Shown here in pieces: positions 22,707-33,279 of a DNA stretch of 64,000 nucleotides. Numbering within the stretch: the stretch's first letter is position 1; every line of letters starts with the position of its first letter. The stretch is from Macrostomum hystrix (lineage: Eukaryota; Platyhelminthes; Macrostomidae): positions 8,303,001 through 8,367,000 of the forward strand of contig CATNEN010000001.1 in assembly GCA_950097015.1 (NCBI GenBank), read 5' to 3'. A program made the position numbers and the translations under genes. Below the pieces are notes generated by a model, which ran no database searches, was not told the origin of the DNA, and saw nothing but the letters and a program-made list of their open reading frames with translations.

Positions 22707-23107
22707 CTAATCGCAAACCCATTTCTTCTTACCAGCCCGTCGATGACCTGAGCGGTCTAGACACCTTCGACTTCGCCGTGATGCGCTGCGAATTCGGTGA
22801 CCTCCAGTCTTACGACAGCGCTGCCCTCTTCGATTTGTACAAGCCGGTTGCCAACGAAGATGCCACTGGGGCCATGAGCGCATCAGAGTGCTTCGACTTC
22901 GCAGGCAAAAATGAGCAGCAGAAGCAGGGAAGTCGGTCCTCTAGCGATTCCATCAGGTCCATCGGACAGCAACAGCATCAGCAGCAGCGACTGAATCATC
23001 TGATTGCTTCCTTTGCTTGGTTCCTTCGCTTGATCCGCCCACTTCGCGTCTCCCAACGCATGTGCAGCCGCCAGGCGTCAGAAAAAGAATAAGGGAGCAG
23101 CGTTGCG
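22707..23107 (+). CDS. ETS gene upstream exon
   Basis: An acceptor-like TAG at 22704-22706 precedes NRKPISSYQPVDDLSGLD, then DLQSYDSAALFDLYKPV, EDATGAMSASECF and a Gln/Ser-rich stretch. This sequence is conserved in the second ETS unit (33048-33270). Past residue 80 or so the reading frame is uncertain. The frame that joins the ETS exon ends ACAAARRQKKNKGAALR (a basic, nuclear-localisation-like stretch) at 23107, before GTTAGT. The N-terminal part is in another frame, so there is either a frameshift near 23000-23040 or an unrecognised intron. It probably encodes the transactivation or regulatory part of an ETS factor. Confidence 0.5.
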
Positions 23108-23344
23108 GTTAGTGTTTTTGAGCTGCAAATACTTGGGATTTGGGAATCTTTAGTATTTAGGATCTTTATTGTATTGGGGATTGCGGGATATTAGCTAGTC
23201 CAGATTCAGGGGCGGTTTACAGATTTATGGAAATGGCAAGTGATTCTGGGGCTTAAGATTCAAGGTGTTAGCTATTCCATGGAACATTTTTGCATTGTCG
23301 AAACAATTAGCTATCAAAACTTAACATTGCCCAACCACAGACAG

Positions 23345-23687
23345 GAATTTGCAGCTGTGGGAGTTCCTGTACCAGTTACTCGAAACTCCGTCTGTCGCTG
23401 ACCTGTCGCCACCCAGCTTGCTCTGGGAGAACAAGCTGGAGGGCACTTTCCAAATACTAAATCCAACCGGCCTAGCAGAGGCATTGGGCAGTTACAAGCG
23501 GCGGGACAATATGAACTTCGCAAAGATGCACCGAGCGCTGAGGTACTACTACAAGGAAAAGCTTATCACCAAGACCCACCCAAGACCCAAGCACTTGTAC
23601 AAGTTTCACTTCGACCACGAGAAGTTAAAATTGTTTTTCCCGAATGACAGACAAAATTACACCCAAATCAGAAATCTCATAATCTAA
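23345..23687 (+). CDS. ETS-family transcription factor, DNA-binding exon
   Basis: Acceptor ACAG at 23341-23344 precedes an exon encoding a complete ETS domain, the winged helix that binds GGAA sites. It contains LQLWEFLYQLL (helix 1), LLWENKLEGTFQI, AEALGSYKRRDNMNFAKM and HRALRYYYKEKLITK (recognition helix with both core arginines), then LYKFHF. The ETS domain sits at the C-terminus, and the protein ends 22 residues later at the stop 23685-23687. An AATAAA overlaps the stop (23686-23691). Splicing from 23107 to 23345 gives a continuous frame (CG|G). The subfamily is unclear. The 3' flank (24000-24175) is shared with the other ETS units at 33280-33540 and 51610-51870. Confidence 0.8.
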
Positions 23688-23699
23688 TAAATGTCTCAC

Positions 23700-24280
23700 A
23701 AATCCCAACAATACCCTAGAAATCACATGATCCAGACGATGACTCAATTACTGTACGGATTGTCTGATTGTCAGATGCGCTACTTCACTCATGAAAACTA
23801 TTGTTTCTTACGGCCATGTTTTGTTCTGTTTTCTTGTGTTTTATCATATTGTCCATGCATGACTTATCATCTGTAATTAAGCCTTGATTTTGAAGACATG
23901 TAATTGATACAGACTGTTTCCTATAAAAGTATGAGATATACGAGTACTTATAAATGCTATACAATAAATGAACTAATAGTTGCTGCACATTATTTCATAA
24001 ACTAAAGCAAACAAAACAAAAAGCACACCCAACGTTGTTGCGAGTGCAGCCGTGGAACTCCATTGACATGACAAGGAGTCCGTAAATGTCGCTGTCGTTC
24101 TCTAACCTGCTTAACTCGGCCAGATGCAGCTAGCCGGGATGCTGGGTCAACTTGTGCTCGACGCTGACTGAATTTCGCCCGTGCTGCGAAGAGTCATGAA
24201 TTCGTTCATCTCATTTTGAACTCCTAATGTGATTTTAAACTTAGATCTAAGCACAGATCTAAAATATTGCAATTAAATCA
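23700..24280. other. ETS 3' flank
   Basis: 23690-24000 (AATCCCAACAATACCCTAGA, AATCACATGATCCAGAC) recurs at 51270-51600. 24005-24175 (GCCGTGGAACTCCATTGACA) recurs at 33295 and 51640. These are shared 3' sequences of the ETS units. No coding region seen. Confidence 0.6.
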
Positions 24281-24284
24281 CAAC

Positions 24285-26270
24285 TCAACTCGGATTAATA
24301 AAATCCGCAGACGGGGCAGTGCACACGCCTCTACAGCAACGCCAAGGCGACTCTTGATGACCAGCTGCAAAGCACTTCGGTGGGTCTCCACTCGCTTGAG
24401 TAACCGTAGTCGTCGGCCAATTCAAGGACGTAGTACACGGTTGTTTGGCGATGGGCAGTGTCTTAGTTGGGGAAGTAGACTTGCTGACCAGGCCGGTAGC
24501 AGCTGTCTGTCGGCTCCGGGGACCGAGCGGCGACCATGCAGCTGTCGCTAGATGTTGGCCTCTATACCAAGGGCATGACTTCTCAGCGAAGGATCGGTTG
24601 GCAGATATGAGCTTACATTGTTGTCCGAACATAGCAGTTTGGCTTCGGTCCGGGAGGACTGCTGAAGCGGTGGCCTCCGGGTCTTCGTCCAGGTGCTTCT
24701 TCGGACTGATAGGGTTGACATGTTGAGCAGTCGGCTGAAGTTCTGCATGAGCGTTGGCCTTCAGGTTCGTGTTCAGGTCAGCCTTGCGTACATTGGTGAG
24801 GTGGGCACTGCGCAGGTGGGCTGCTGTCGCGGTGGCCTCCGGGTTGTCGTCCAACTCTGGGTTGAGGCGTCGGTTGGCGCGGTGGATGCTGGGCTGGAGG
24901 GCTGCTGATGCGGTGGCCTCCGGATCTTCATCCAGGTCCGTTGATGCCTCGGAGTAGCGAGCTAGGTCCTTCAGCGGGAGGGCTGCTGTTGCGTCTACGT
25001 AGGGCAGCTTTAGAAGCTGCGCTTCGGATTCCGCTGGCTCCTCCGGACAGACGAAAAAAGCGTCCGTGTCGGACGCAGAACCAGTCGATATGTTCTGTTA
25101 GGTCGGATAAATTAGGGGATAAGTAAGTGAGGAAAAAGTTGGGGTTACTGGCATCGGATAACAGTGATTGATTATCGATTCGGATGATTGAAATTAGATA
25201 ACAGTGATCGATTATCGAATCGGATGATTGAAATTAGATAACAGTGATTGATTATCGATTCGGATGCTTGACATTGGATAACAGTGATCGATTATCGAAT
25301 CGGATGATTGACATTGGATAACAGTGATTGATTATCGATTCGGATGCTTGACATTGGATTACAGTGATTGATTATCGAAATGGTGATTAAAATTCAATAA
25401 TATATTTTTGATGGACAATCGTTGTTAGTGATTGATAATTGATGATGTTGACTAATAATCGACTGAGGTGATTGATTGTACTGAGATGTCTAAATGTTTG
25501 TGCGTGAGAGAGAGATAGAGAGTGGACAGACAAACAGATTGTAGCTTACACCACACTGAAACTTGCGTCGCGCCTGCCGCATATCTTCAGCGCAGAGCAC
25601 CCTCGGTTTCAATTGCCGAATTATATCGACAATTGACCGTCTTTTTTCGATCATGTTGCGGACGAAGCGTAGGCTGGGTGGCTCCAGAGAGTCATCCAGG
25701 TTTACCTAAATTGGTCATTTTTAGAAAATATATTTTAGAGAAAGAATTAAACCAAATTGTCGGACAAACTGACCTAACTGACAGACATTTTTCTCACTCC
25801 ACCTCTCACTCTACCTCTCACTCAACCTCTCACTACCTCTCACTTCACCTCTCACTACCTTTCACTCCTTCTCTCACTCTACATTTCACTCCACCTCTCA
25901 CTCCACCTCTCACTCCACCTCTCACTCTACCTCTCACTCCACCTGTCACTCTACTTCAGTTTAACATAACAGACAGAGACGGGGCCTAAATGCAAGGAAT
26001 TAACTCTCACTCTACCTTTCACTCCACCTGTCACTGGCATATATATGCGGCATATATCGTAAAGCAAAAATGTGCATTCGATCTCACCTGGAGGACTTCA
26101 GCTGCGTAGACTCTGCCTGCATATTTGGCCGTGCAGCGCCACCTCTCATCACTGTCTCTTAACAGTGACAATTCAGAAACTGTCCGATTTTTTAATTCAC
26201 ATTCACCTGCATCACTCTCATTTGCTTCGATAACCTGCCTGTCGGCTTCGAATACGACTAAAAACTTCAT
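24285..26270 (-). CDS. three-exon gene, unknown function, with 27-residue repeats
   Basis: Exon 1 is 26270-26088 (61 codons; MKFLVVFEADRQVIE ... KYAGRVYAAEVLQ), donor GTGAGA. Exon 2 is 25705-25550 (52 codons; VNLDDSLEPPSLRFVRNMIE), preceded by TTTAG and followed by GTAAGC. Exon 3 is 25094-24285 (269 codons), preceded by ACAG. All introns are phase 0 and the joined frame, 382 residues, has no stop. Exon 1 resembles the short N-terminal module of BEN or DUF4806-type nuclear proteins; this is a weak, inferred similarity. Exon 3 contains four 27-residue repeats starting near residues 167, 194, 221 and 248, each around DEDPEATASA (the third is degenerate). Both introns contain tandem repeats. A DUF4806-like gene lies 2.3 kb upstream in the same orientation. 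No catalytic motif seen. Confidence 0.6.
25157..25385 (+). repeat. 40-bp tandem repeat inside an intron (5-6 copies)
   Basis: Units start GATAACAGTGATTGATTATC and continue GATTCGGATGATTGA. Alternate units carry TGATCGATTATCGAATCGG or TGATTGATTATCGATTCGG, so an 80-bp dimer was also duplicated. It lies in intron 2 of the three-exon gene. Confidence 0.9.
25795..25965 (+). repeat. CTCACTCYACCT simple tandem array
   Basis: Twelve-base units CACTCTACCTCT and CACTCCACCTCT, in intron 1 of the three-exon gene. A few more units lie at 26010-26035. Confidence 0.9.
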
Positions 26271-28550
26271 GTCTGTAGAATATGCTTGAAAATTTTGAAA
26301 ATTTGAGAACGACAGGAGGTTAGGGGAGCGAAGATAAGCTAAAGCTTTACTTATATGTCAGATCAAACTGCACGGCCTAGACAGTGGGAAGGCTCGTCGC
26401 GCGCTCATTGGTTAGTTATGAAAAATCCTGTAACCCACTATCCGCTAGCTACCGATTGTGCCATTGGTGCCGACTATGGAGAGTGGAGTCAGTTTGTTTT
26501 GGTGGATCTTTGTACTGTAGCTATTGAAAGTATATTTAATATACAAATATTTCCCATTTTTCCTAACACAAACATTAGAGCTACTGCTTAACAGTTACAT
26601 AGTGTACAAATTGAAAATGGAAACGCTATTGCTACTGTGCGAATAATGTCACGAATGTTAAAAAATGCTAATTTTGCAACAAATAAATTCTCGGTTCGGT
26701 TTGTACACAGTAATAATTGTATGTACACAGCAAGCTAAGTGTCAATAATTGTATGTGACTGAAAGTTTCTAAAAGCTTTTAAAAGGATTTAAAAGCTTAT
26801 ATGTACTTTGAACTTTGTATTTGCACTTTGACCACATCCGGAAATTCCGCATATGCGGAATTCAATATAAGGTGTATATCGTACATGCACAAAAAAGCAA
26901 TCGAAGCAAGCTAGCTCGTACGAGCTCGTACGAGCTATACTCGTACTTTCGAATTTCGAGAAGCAAGAGTCAACGAAAATAAATATTGATCGTCATTAAG
27001 TTCATATTTATTCAAATTTTATTTCTGGCAAAATTTTTTGCCTGTAGAAATGAGTGACATAAAAAAGCAAAGGAAAAATATGGTAAAGTAGGAGGAATTT
27101 GAAAGTACGAGTAGAAACGTAGTAGAAAGTTATGACTTAAGCAAAGTACTGAGAAGGATACTCATATTAAACATTAGGCATGTGAAACACGATTCAACGA
27201 GAAAGGGGACTTCTGTTAAACCCACTTGTCAAATATTAGCAATAGCCTATACTCCTACTGTGCTAGAACTGAATGGGAGCTTTCAAAACTATGATGCTGT
27301 CAAACTATAACCCTCTTTGTCAATTTTAGACCACCATCAACTTTCTTAGCTCCAATCACGTAATGCACATAATCGCCAAATCGTCAATCTATCTAAAAGT
27401 TAGCAAATGAAAAATTTGTTGATAAAACGTTAGAAACTTTATGCCGTCTTCAGGGATACATTGAAAAATAGTGTTGTAGGCCTAATTTATTTGTTATGTA
27501 TTTATCCCAATGATGCCACCAAAGTTGTTGTAGGGCTATTTTATAATATTTAAGATCCCTACTGAATGTCACCAAAGTTGTACCAGGTCTTTACTTCTTA
27601 AGCTAATTATTTATCTAATTTCACCGAATGCCACCGAAGTTGTTGCAGGGCAAAATTATTAATTAAGATCCCACCGCTGTTGCCTTAGTTTAATAGATAT
27701 TTAACTGGCGGTCCTTAAATGGGCCGTTTTAACTTCTCAAATGGTAGCGTATGAATTTGCACGAGTGGTATTTAGGCAACTATATGCGTCTCCAGTCAAT
27801 TAAGCGTCCCCGAGATTAGAGTTTAGCAGTTTCCCTTTTGTAATATTCTTAGTATAATTCTGAGTATAATTCTTAGTATAGTTCTGAGTATGGTTCTGAG
27901 TATAGTTCTGAGTATAGTTCTGAGTATATTTCTCACTACTATCTTCTCTTAAAATGAATAACACAATGTAACACTTCAAACTTCGAAATTTGCTTTAAAA
28001 CACACACTTAACACTTAACACTTTACACTTTACACTTTACACTTTACACAACTTAACACACAACTCACAACTTTATTTTCTTGGTCAAAAATCGCAGCTA
28101 TATATATACAGTAAAACTTAGCGTTTTTTTAAATAGAAACATTTTACATAATATTGTGCATACGGTACAAATTAAAACAAAATATTTATATACAGTATTC
28201 TTTTTGTTACGGTGAAAAGTTAAGCAAATTGTTTTTTGGCGCGCTTTTAATTTTTATATATTTTTACGCATTTTATAGAAAACATATTTACAAAGAAACG
28301 TATTTACAATAATGAAATTATTGAACTAAACTAAAAATACACTGTTATAATAGAAAATGCCTTCCCTAAAGCAAACCCAGAAAGCACCTTGTTAAAAAAC
28401 TATTATACGCTGGTGAAAATTTGAAAATAAGATATTGTTATTGCACCCCAAATGAAAATTAAACTGAAACAGTTCCAAATTCCGATAGTTCCGAACACAG
28501 ACTGCTGGAGTAGCCTTTTTGCCGTCTGATAGAGTTAACAAAAAGCATGA
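26271..28550. other. intergenic, AT-rich; several small repeats
   Basis: Contains the palindrome at 26912-26937, a dispersed repeat (26800-26905), and three diverged units around GCCACCAAAGTTGTTG (27510-27680). It also has 14-15-base GAGTATAGTTCT repeats (27833-27940) and ACTTTACACTTTACAC repeats (28010-28060). Around 26350-26590 there is a weak open frame without support. No gene called. Confidence 0.5.
26912..26937. other. 26-bp perfect palindrome
   Basis: Two TCGTACGA cores inside TAGC...GCTA; the 26-base sequence equals its own reverse complement. It lies at the edge of a dispersed repeat also seen near 21800-21900, where the palindrome is absent. Confidence 0.9.
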
Positions 28551-28555
28551 CTTTA

Positions 28556-29383
28556 CGAATCTGTGACTGCTGGCGATGCAGTCCTCTGATTTCGCGATCT
28601 GCGAAGCCGACCGCCATCTCGATCGGATGCGTTTTTGAGAGCAGCCTTGATTCCACTTTTGATCAACTTTTCCTTTGCGTCTGGAAGGGACTGCCAGGCT
28701 GCCGATTTTACAAGATCTTCTAAAGGACTGATAAATCGTAGCTTCCCTACCGTTCCATGCCTGTTGAATCTGCACTGCATTTTGTTAGTGAGCAACATTT
28801 TGACTGATGTGCTATCTCCGGGCTTCATTTTCCGAAGCATTCGTTCTCGAAAGTTGCAGTTCTTTAGGTTTTCTATTAAGTGTTCGACGTCATTCGTGCT
28901 TGAGCAAGGTTCAAAATCAAATTCTTCTGATTCCAAACCAGTAGCCGTAGCAGCTTGGCGATATAGAAGATTTTGAAGCACAATAATTCGCCTGAGAGCC
29001 AAAGAAGCGACATAGTAAATAGCCTCTTGAGAGCCAGGTTGATATCCCTTTTGCAACATAATGGCATCAACCTGGGCGTTACCAACAGTAGGCACTGCCG
29101 GCAACTTAGACATGGCCACATGATTAGCTGCTTGCCGGGCGTTGACATGCAGCATCGGAACAGTTGGTGTGCGTTGTGTTTGGGCTGTCGCTAAATTCGA
29201 ATTATTGCCCCGGGGACTGAACCCTGGAATCGATTGATGATGCGGTCGGTTCGAGATCGTTGATGCATTCTGCATTGCTGGCTTCTTGGGTCTTCGACTA
29301 TCCTCGCTCGGCTTCGGAGTATTTGCCATGTGACTTGCACCGCCGGCTTCCAACGTCACTATGTTGTAATTGACACGATCCAT
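28556..29383 (-). CDS. DUF4806-like protein
   Basis: From the ATG at 29383 a 276-residue frame runs to 28556. The first 100 residues are Pro/Ser/Asn-rich and look disordered. The C-terminal part contains the features of the DUF4806 family: STNDVEHLIENLKNCNFRER, SVKMLLTNKMQCRFNRHG, KLRFISPLEDLV and LIKSGIKAALKNASDRDG. The domain is found in animal nuclear proteins and in many duplicated or TE-linked genes; its function is unknown. The frame continues upstream past one in-frame stop (near 29390) into SPRRSPSLASSKEEDEDSA, so the true protein may be longer and the present copy damaged. Ends with an Arg-rich tail. Confidence 0.55.
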
Positions 29384-30193
29384 CAATGGCTAAAGTTCGG
29401 GTGCCGAATCCTCGTCTTCTTCCTTTGACGATGCTAACGATGGAGATCGACGTGGACTTCGCTCATCTAGATTTATTCGTCATCAGCTGAGGAATCCTCC
29501 AACGCAGTAGTTTCTTCTACGCTGCTAAAAAACTGCTTCACTCGGAAGTCGCAGTCGTCCTATTCCCGAAGAAAAGCGAGGAAGTGAAGCGACGATTTTT
29601 TGCAGTGGTACATGCCTGCGTCTTTTGAGCGACTCATAGAACTTTGATGTTTCAGAAAGCAACCTTTCTTCGGGGGAAACTTGCACCTGTTGCCTCGGAC
29701 TCTCAAGACAAGCATAAAGCACGGGTATCAAGACAAATCAACTGAAATCTTAGTTTAGTAAGCTGTCTCGCATTTGCCGTCAACTGAGTTTATTTTTTCG
29801 TTAAAAAGCATACGCTTCAAAATTCAATAAGAAAGATGTATGTCGCTTATTAGTTGATTGGGGTGGGTGAGAAAATGGGGAGGGTGAGACGACCAACCTC
29901 TCAGGGGTAGAAAGCGTGCAAGGTTAGCATACATGTACAGACTGATCTAAAGTAGAAACAGGCATGACATTTGGCGAAGCCTTCTAAACAGCACCAGAAT
30001 CCCCTTGATCGTCAAGTCGTCCCACTCAACATCCAAGACGATTTTGCAGGATTTTGTCACTCAATAGTTTTTCGTACTCATTGCGTGACCAGCTTGTGGC
30101 GCTGAGTGGATAAGTCGAAAATGGAGAAAAAATGTTTTTCTTATCACTCGGAAAGTAGATAAGGCCAAATTTGACGTTGTCAAACGGTTCCAT
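29384..30193 (-). pseudogene. probable 5' part of the DUF4806-like gene
   Basis: An ATG at 30193 opens MEPFDNVKFGLIYFPSDKKN and WSRNEYEKLL. The frame then slips near 30050 (A-rich run), continuing as KIVLDVEWDDLTIKGILV. A second block at 29731-29540 encodes SPEERLLSETSKFYESLKRR, then slips at a T6 run (29523-29528) into SSVEETTALEDSSADDE. The order (short N-terminal module, charged linker, DUF4806) resembles the layout of related genes. At least three frame breaks mean pseudogene or sequence error at homopolymers. Confidence 0.4.
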
Positions 30194-30199
30194 TGATCT

Positions 30200-31074
30200 G
30201 AAATAAAAAGTTAAGCAAGAGGGAAACCATTTGTATTAAAATTATAGGCTGTGGCTAATATACCATCTTTAGGATGGTATAGCATACGAGATAGCACTAG
30301 AGTTTTATCATTGGCCCAGTTTTAAGGGAAAATTAATTTACTTAACTTAAGGGTTAGAGGTTAGTTAGAATGGGTAACATAGCTAAAGTTAGCAAAGTGA
30401 CTAATGATATATAATGCCACCAAATGAAATGCTCTCTATAAACTGTATAGACGGCTAGCAGCTATAGCTAGCTATACATTCTAGTATCTTCTGACTCCCT
30501 GATATCACCTTCTTTGTCTTAGCATGGAAGACATTTCAGAAAATTTTAGATTTAATAAGATGCCATTTCATGCAAAATAAGAAAGTGACGACCTAAAGAT
30601 ATCGATCCAGAAAAGTAATGATCTGGTCCTAGTTTATTGGTCTAGGCAAAAAGTAATAGCATTGTTATTAATTTACTAAAAAATTAAGCTATTAGTAACT
30701 AAACATATTATATTAAACATTGTAACTAAACCATAATAAAGTACTTATTTTGCTACAAGCTTTATTATAAGTTTTATTGACCAGGTGGCCATGAACTATG
30801 CCATATACAATTATTTTGTCTATTTCATTTGACATACAGCTATATATATAATTCTATGAATATGAAATTATCATAGGGCCTATTATCATTTTCATTCTAT
30901 TTTTAATATCATTCACTTTCATTTTTGGATATAATGTCAAAAATATTTAACTCTATCATTGATTTAACTATAATCCTAATCTCGCTATCCTAGCTAACCG
31001 AAACAATAGAAAGATAGGCCTTAAGATTGAAATTTTTTAGTTTATTATTAGAACTTAAGTAAAGGAAAGGGGCC
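30200..31074. other. intergenic, very AT-rich, no gene seen
   Basis: I see no coding region or named repeat; it is ordinary flank to the TIR-bounded block that starts at 31077. Confidence 0.5.
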
Positions 31075-31076
31075 TA

Positions 31077-31635
31077 CCCGGTGGGACATTTACTATGCGC
31101 CCCTCTGTACGCCCCACTATGCGCCCTCCCGCCGGGCGCCGGTGGGGAGGCGTACGGTTTGGCCAAGCGCCCCGCCGGCGGGGCGTATAGCCAAACCGGT
31201 GGGATCCCGCCGGTGGGAGGTGGGTGAGAAGGGTAAATTAAATTCGGGGCATATCCTCAAAGTCTACTGTTAGTAGGCTGCGCTGTATTTTTTAAGCTTT
31301 GACTTTCCAGGTTAATAAGTTCGAGTGGAAATCATTTGAAATCATGAAACCAACTCAGTCGTGTAGAACATCATTTATAGATTGATTTTCAATTGAATCC
31401 CACTCGATAAACTGTGCTCAAATCTATTGGGACACCGACGACAGCCATATAGTGTACTGACATAGTCAGAGTCAAGATAAAATTTTCTAGGTGACTTTCC
31501 AGGTTAATAAGTTCGAGTGGAAATCATTTGAAATCATGAAACCAACTCAGTCGTGTAGGAAATCATTTCTAGATTGATTTTCAATTGAATCCCACTCGAT
31601 AAACTGTGCTCAAATCTATTGGGACACCGAGCAGT
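31077..31635 (+). repeat. left terminal inverted repeat
   Basis: GC-rich terminal part (31077-31225, with GCCGGCGGGGCGTATAGCC), then an AT part (GGCATATCCTCAAAGTCTAC). Next come about 1.7 units of a 195-bp repeat beginning GACTTTCCAGGTTAATAAG. The reverse complement of the whole series is at 39346-39973, nearly identical except in the outermost 100 bp. Confidence 0.85.
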
Positions 31636-31950
31636 AGGGTGAGAGGGAGAGCAGTAGGGTGAGAGTGAGAGCAGTAGGGTGAGAGGGAGATCAGTAGGGT
31701 GAGAGGGAGAGCAGTAGGGTGAGAGGGAGAGCAGTAGGGTGAGAGGGAGAGCAGTAGGGTGAGAGGGAGAGCAGTAGGGTGAGAGGGAGATCAGTAGGGT
31801 GAGAGGGAGAGCAGTAGGGTGAGAGGGAGAGCAGTAGGGTGAGAGGGAGAGCAGTAGGGTGAGAGGGAGAGCAGTAGGGTGAGGGTGAGAGCAGTAGGGT
31901 GAGAGGGAGATCAGTAGAGTGAGAGGGAGAGCAGTAGGGTGAGAGGAAGT
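31636..31950 (+). repeat. 20-bp minisatellite (about 16 copies)
   Basis: Unit GCAGTAGGGTGAGAGGGAGA with few variants (TCAGTAGGGT, GAGGGTGAGA). Purine-rich on this strand. It directly follows the left TIR. Confidence 0.95.
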
Positions 31951-32082
31951 GTGGTAGTTAGATGCAGTAGATTTCGCAGGAATCCGAGTTGAGTTGTATT
32001 TACGAATGTTCCCAGGTGTACAGGGAAGTCAGTTATTACAAAGCGGAAGCGGCCAAGAGTAATATTAACTGCTTCCTCTTAG

Positions 32083-32144
32083 AGGCTGTGCCAGACACTG
32101 GGACCATGAAGTTTGATAGCCGAAATACAACTGAATCCCTAAAG
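32083..32144 (+). CDS. ETS-unit first coding exon, copy a
   Basis: CTTCCTCTTAG acceptor, then AGGCTGTGCC, an ATG at 32106 and 13 codons (MKFDSRNTTESLK), ending in phase 0 at AAG|GTAAAT. It matches the exon at 32731-32798 in sequence, splice sites and phase. Probably a first coding exon of the ETS gene, duplicated and diverged here. Confidence 0.4.
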
Positions 32145-32219
32145 GTAAATCTATGATTCAAGACAGTGACTGGTAGTTCTATGGGAGACAGTGGGTATCT
32201 CGTAGATTTTCTAGGTAGC

Positions 32220-32430
32220 TAGCTTATAGCTAGAAAGACAGTTACTATAGCAACACTTTATTGCGGAGACTGGCTAGATTGTCTAGCTATGGGACACGCT
32301 GTCTAGATTGATTGTTCACGGGAGACAAGCTAATCGCAAACTCATTTATTCTTACCAGCCCGTCGATGACCTGAGCGGTCAGCCAAGACTCAATCTACGG
32401 CCATGAGCTTCTGCTGCAGTTTCATGATGC
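32220..32430 (+). pseudogene. ETS/Hes chimeric fragment
   Basis: 32220-32378 matches the ETS unit (GACAGTTACTATAGCAACAC, then the exon start TACCAGCCCGTCGATGACCT). At GAGCGGTCAGCC the sequence switches to the Hes-like coding region (AGCCAAGACTCAATCTACGG, CATGAGCTTCTGCTGCA). The junction lies at a short shared GGTCAG/GCTCAG similarity. Not coding. Confidence 0.75.
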
Positions 32431-32730
32431 TCGAACTTCTGGGAAGCAGTCTTAGAATAGACATAAATATCAATGTCATCCGCAGCTTCCGTTTGTAAAA
32501 GTACATTTCCGCAGCTTCCAAATCTGTAAAGCGATAGGTGTCCAGACTAAATAAACACAGCAGTGATAAGAAAAACTAGAGTCCAGACTAGACAAACAAA
32601 GCGTTTCTTAGAGTAGCATATAGATAGCTAGCTTATTGTAACTTGGCTAGTTGTCAATAACTGAGACACCCACCATAATTGTTTCTCTGTAACTTTTTCT
32701 CTGTTTCCTCTTTCCTCCTTCTCGCTTTAG
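32430..32730. other. non-coding part of the ETS unit
   Basis: Contains AATATCAATGTCATCCGCAG, also at 33460 and 51797, and a strong polypyrimidine tract before the acceptor at 32730. No gene here. Confidence 0.5.
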
Positions 32731-32798
32731 AAGCCGTGCCAAATAATCGGGCCATGAACTTTGATCGCGGAAACGGAAATGCAACTGAATCCGGAGAG
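32731..32798 (+). CDS. ETS-unit first coding exon, copy b
   Basis: A long pyrimidine tract and CGCTTTAG acceptor (to 32730), ATG at 32754, 15 codons (MNFDRGNGNATESGE), ending at GAG|GTAAAA in phase 0. Same design as 32083-32144, with a better acceptor. It is followed at 32880-33270 by the ETS regulatory exon. Confidence 0.45.
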
Positions 32799-32924
32799 GT
32801 AAAACTATAAATCGAGAAAGTGGCTGGTTGTTCTATGGGAGACAGTGGGTAGCTACTACGAGTAGATCAAAATCTTGTAGATTTTCTAGATAGTTAACTA
32901 TAGCTAGAAAAGACAGTTACTATA

Positions 32925-33270
32925 GCAACACTGCATATTGCAGAGAGTGGCTAGATTGTCTAGCTATGGTAGATGGTGTCTAGATTTATTATTCACGGGA
33001 GACAATGTAGGCTCTTGGAGATCTGGTGATAGAGATAGAGATAATCGCAAACCCATTTCTTCTTACCAGCCCGTCGATGACCTGAGCGGTTTAGACGCCT
33101 TGGACTTCACCGTGATGCGCCGTGAATTCGTTGACCTCCAATCTTACGACAGCACTGCCCTCTTCGATCTCTATAAGCCGGTTGCCGACGAAGATGCCAC
33201 GGGGGCCATGAGCGCATCGGAGTGCTTCGCAGGCAAAAATGAGCAGAACAAACAACAGAACAAACAATAG
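32925..33270 (+). pseudogene. ETS regulatory exon, second copy, ETS domain missing
   Basis: Encodes NRKPISSYQPVDDLSGLD, DLQSYDSTALFDLYKPV and EDATGAMSASECFAGKNEQ, nearly the same as 22716-22920, with mostly conservative changes. The frame then ends in a short repeat of AACAAACAAAAC and passes straight into the shared ETS 3' flank (33280-33540). The exon with the DNA-binding domain is deleted, so the unit cannot make an ETS factor. Confidence 0.7.
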
Positions 33271-33279
33271 AACAAACAA

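Noticed and set aside
26355-26591. 78-residue plus-strand frame
   Set aside because: No recognisable features or splice context; starts in ordinary AT-rich DNA.
28392-28775. 127-residue minus-strand frame overlapping the DUF4806-like gene
   Set aside because: Shadow frame of the 28556-29383 gene.
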